Origin: Alphaproteobacteria bacterium UBA1254
Lineage (GTDB): Bacteria; Pseudomonadota; Alphaproteobacteria; RF32; CAG-239
Length of the DNA stretch: 21,858 nucleotides
Assembly: GCA_002308495.1 (NCBI GenBank)
Contig: DBVW01000013.1
Span: 24,584-46,441 of the forward strand
Direction of reading: 5' to 3'
This document shows, piece after piece, positions 21,603 to 21,858 of this stretch. The notes under the pieces are model-generated. The model was given only the letters and a program-made list of their open reading frames with translations, was not told where the DNA came from and did no database searches. Position 1 is the first letter of the stretch, and every line of letters starts with the position of its first letter. Position numbers and translations under genes: made by a program.

Positions 21603-21858
21603 ATATTCTTGACATGGCATCGAGCGCACCTTGCAAAATATAGTTTGCCGCCCCCGAATCAAGAACTTTCTTTCGTTTGTTTCTTGACAGGTCAACCTCT
21701 TTGATTAAAAAGCTTTCTACCGCTTTTGATGACAAACGTTCGTCCCAAAACATATACGGCAAATCGATTTCCTCTGCCACTTTTGCGGCAAATTTTCGTG
21801 TTAAATCAGCCGTTTCTCCCTCTTGTCCGTTCATTTGTTTCGGCAGACCGTAAACTAT
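21601..21858 (-). CDS. ruvX: RuvX (YqgF) family Holliday junction resolvase-like protein, C-terminal part
   Basis: The gene enters from the right edge in frame, so the N-terminal part is missing. The visible 85 residues contain IVYGLPKQMNGQEG, the FWDERLSSKAVE segment with the conserved acidic residue (usually DERLT/S), and the C-terminal VLDSGAANYILQGALD, with a further catalytic Asp. Together these are typical of YqgF/RuvX. The family has an RNase H fold; reported roles are in 16S rRNA 5'-end maturation and, in some species, Holliday junction cleavage. It converges on the 67-residue protein gene and shares its terminator. Confidence 0.92.
   Translation of the reverse strand: MVYGLPKQMNGQEGETADLTRKFAAKVAEEIDLPYMFWDERLSSKAVESFLIKEVDLSRNKRKKVLDSGAANYILQGALDAMSRI

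Noticed and set aside
1..21858. rRNA, tRNA, CRISPR arrays, insertion sequences or prophage genes
   Set aside because: No cloverleaf, rRNA segment, regular repeat-spacer array, transposase or phage structural gene was recognised by reading; no dedicated search could be run.

Overview
The window looks like chromosomal DNA of a low-GC alphaproteobacterium, possibly a host- or gut-associated lineage. The evidence is an alphaproteobacterial-style lptF-lptD-surA-rsmA block, an alphaproteobacterial type of LptD, a ruvA-ruvB-ybgC cluster, and AT-rich intergenic DNA with sigma70-like promoters. No rRNA, tRNA, CRISPR array, insertion sequence or phage gene was recognised. Taxonomy is inferred from gene order and protein flavour only.

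Left part (1-4450). The start of cmk runs off the left edge on the minus strand. Divergent to it is a tight plus-strand operon: rsmE (16S rRNA m3U1498 methyltransferase), an orphan NarL/FixJ response regulator, and a protein I identify as RquA, the SAM-dependent enzyme that converts ubiquinone to rhodoquinone. A separately promoted gene then encodes a 651-residue secreted protein with 57 cysteines in alternating modules, closed by a bidirectional terminator.

Middle part (4457-12612). A minus-strand run, perhaps one long operon, encodes a retropepsin-like lipoprotein, a membrane protein with an inactive transglutaminase domain and C-terminal membrane helices, a RimK-like ATP-grasp ligase, a cyclophilin and DeoC. 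The first three form a known conserved cassette of incompletely understood function. Divergent to it is a secreted protein with a possible papain/NlpC-like Cys-His site and an apparently leaderless mRNA. Its 3' end overlaps a convergent OprB-type porin gene. A stand-alone 453-residue anchored repeat protein follows, with its own near-consensus promoter and terminator.

Right part (12791-21858). ruvA, ruvB and ybgC (plus strand) converge on an envelope-biogenesis operon reading lptF, lptD, surA, rsmA (minus strand). LptF belongs to the LPS export ABC transporter, LptD is the outer-membrane LPS translocon, SurA is the periplasmic chaperone that helps LptD fold, and RsmA dimethylates 16S rRNA. 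LptG and PdxA, which accompany these genes in many relatives, are absent here. Divergent to lptF are two unrecognised small genes behind a promoter flanked by two copies of a BamHI-centred 13-bp repeat. The 3' end of ruvX runs off the right edge.

The best leads are the rquA operon (a hint of anaerobic, rhodoquinone-based respiration), the modular cysteine-rich secreted protein, the retropepsin/ATP-grasp cassette, and the paired palindromic repeats upstream of the gene at 20571.
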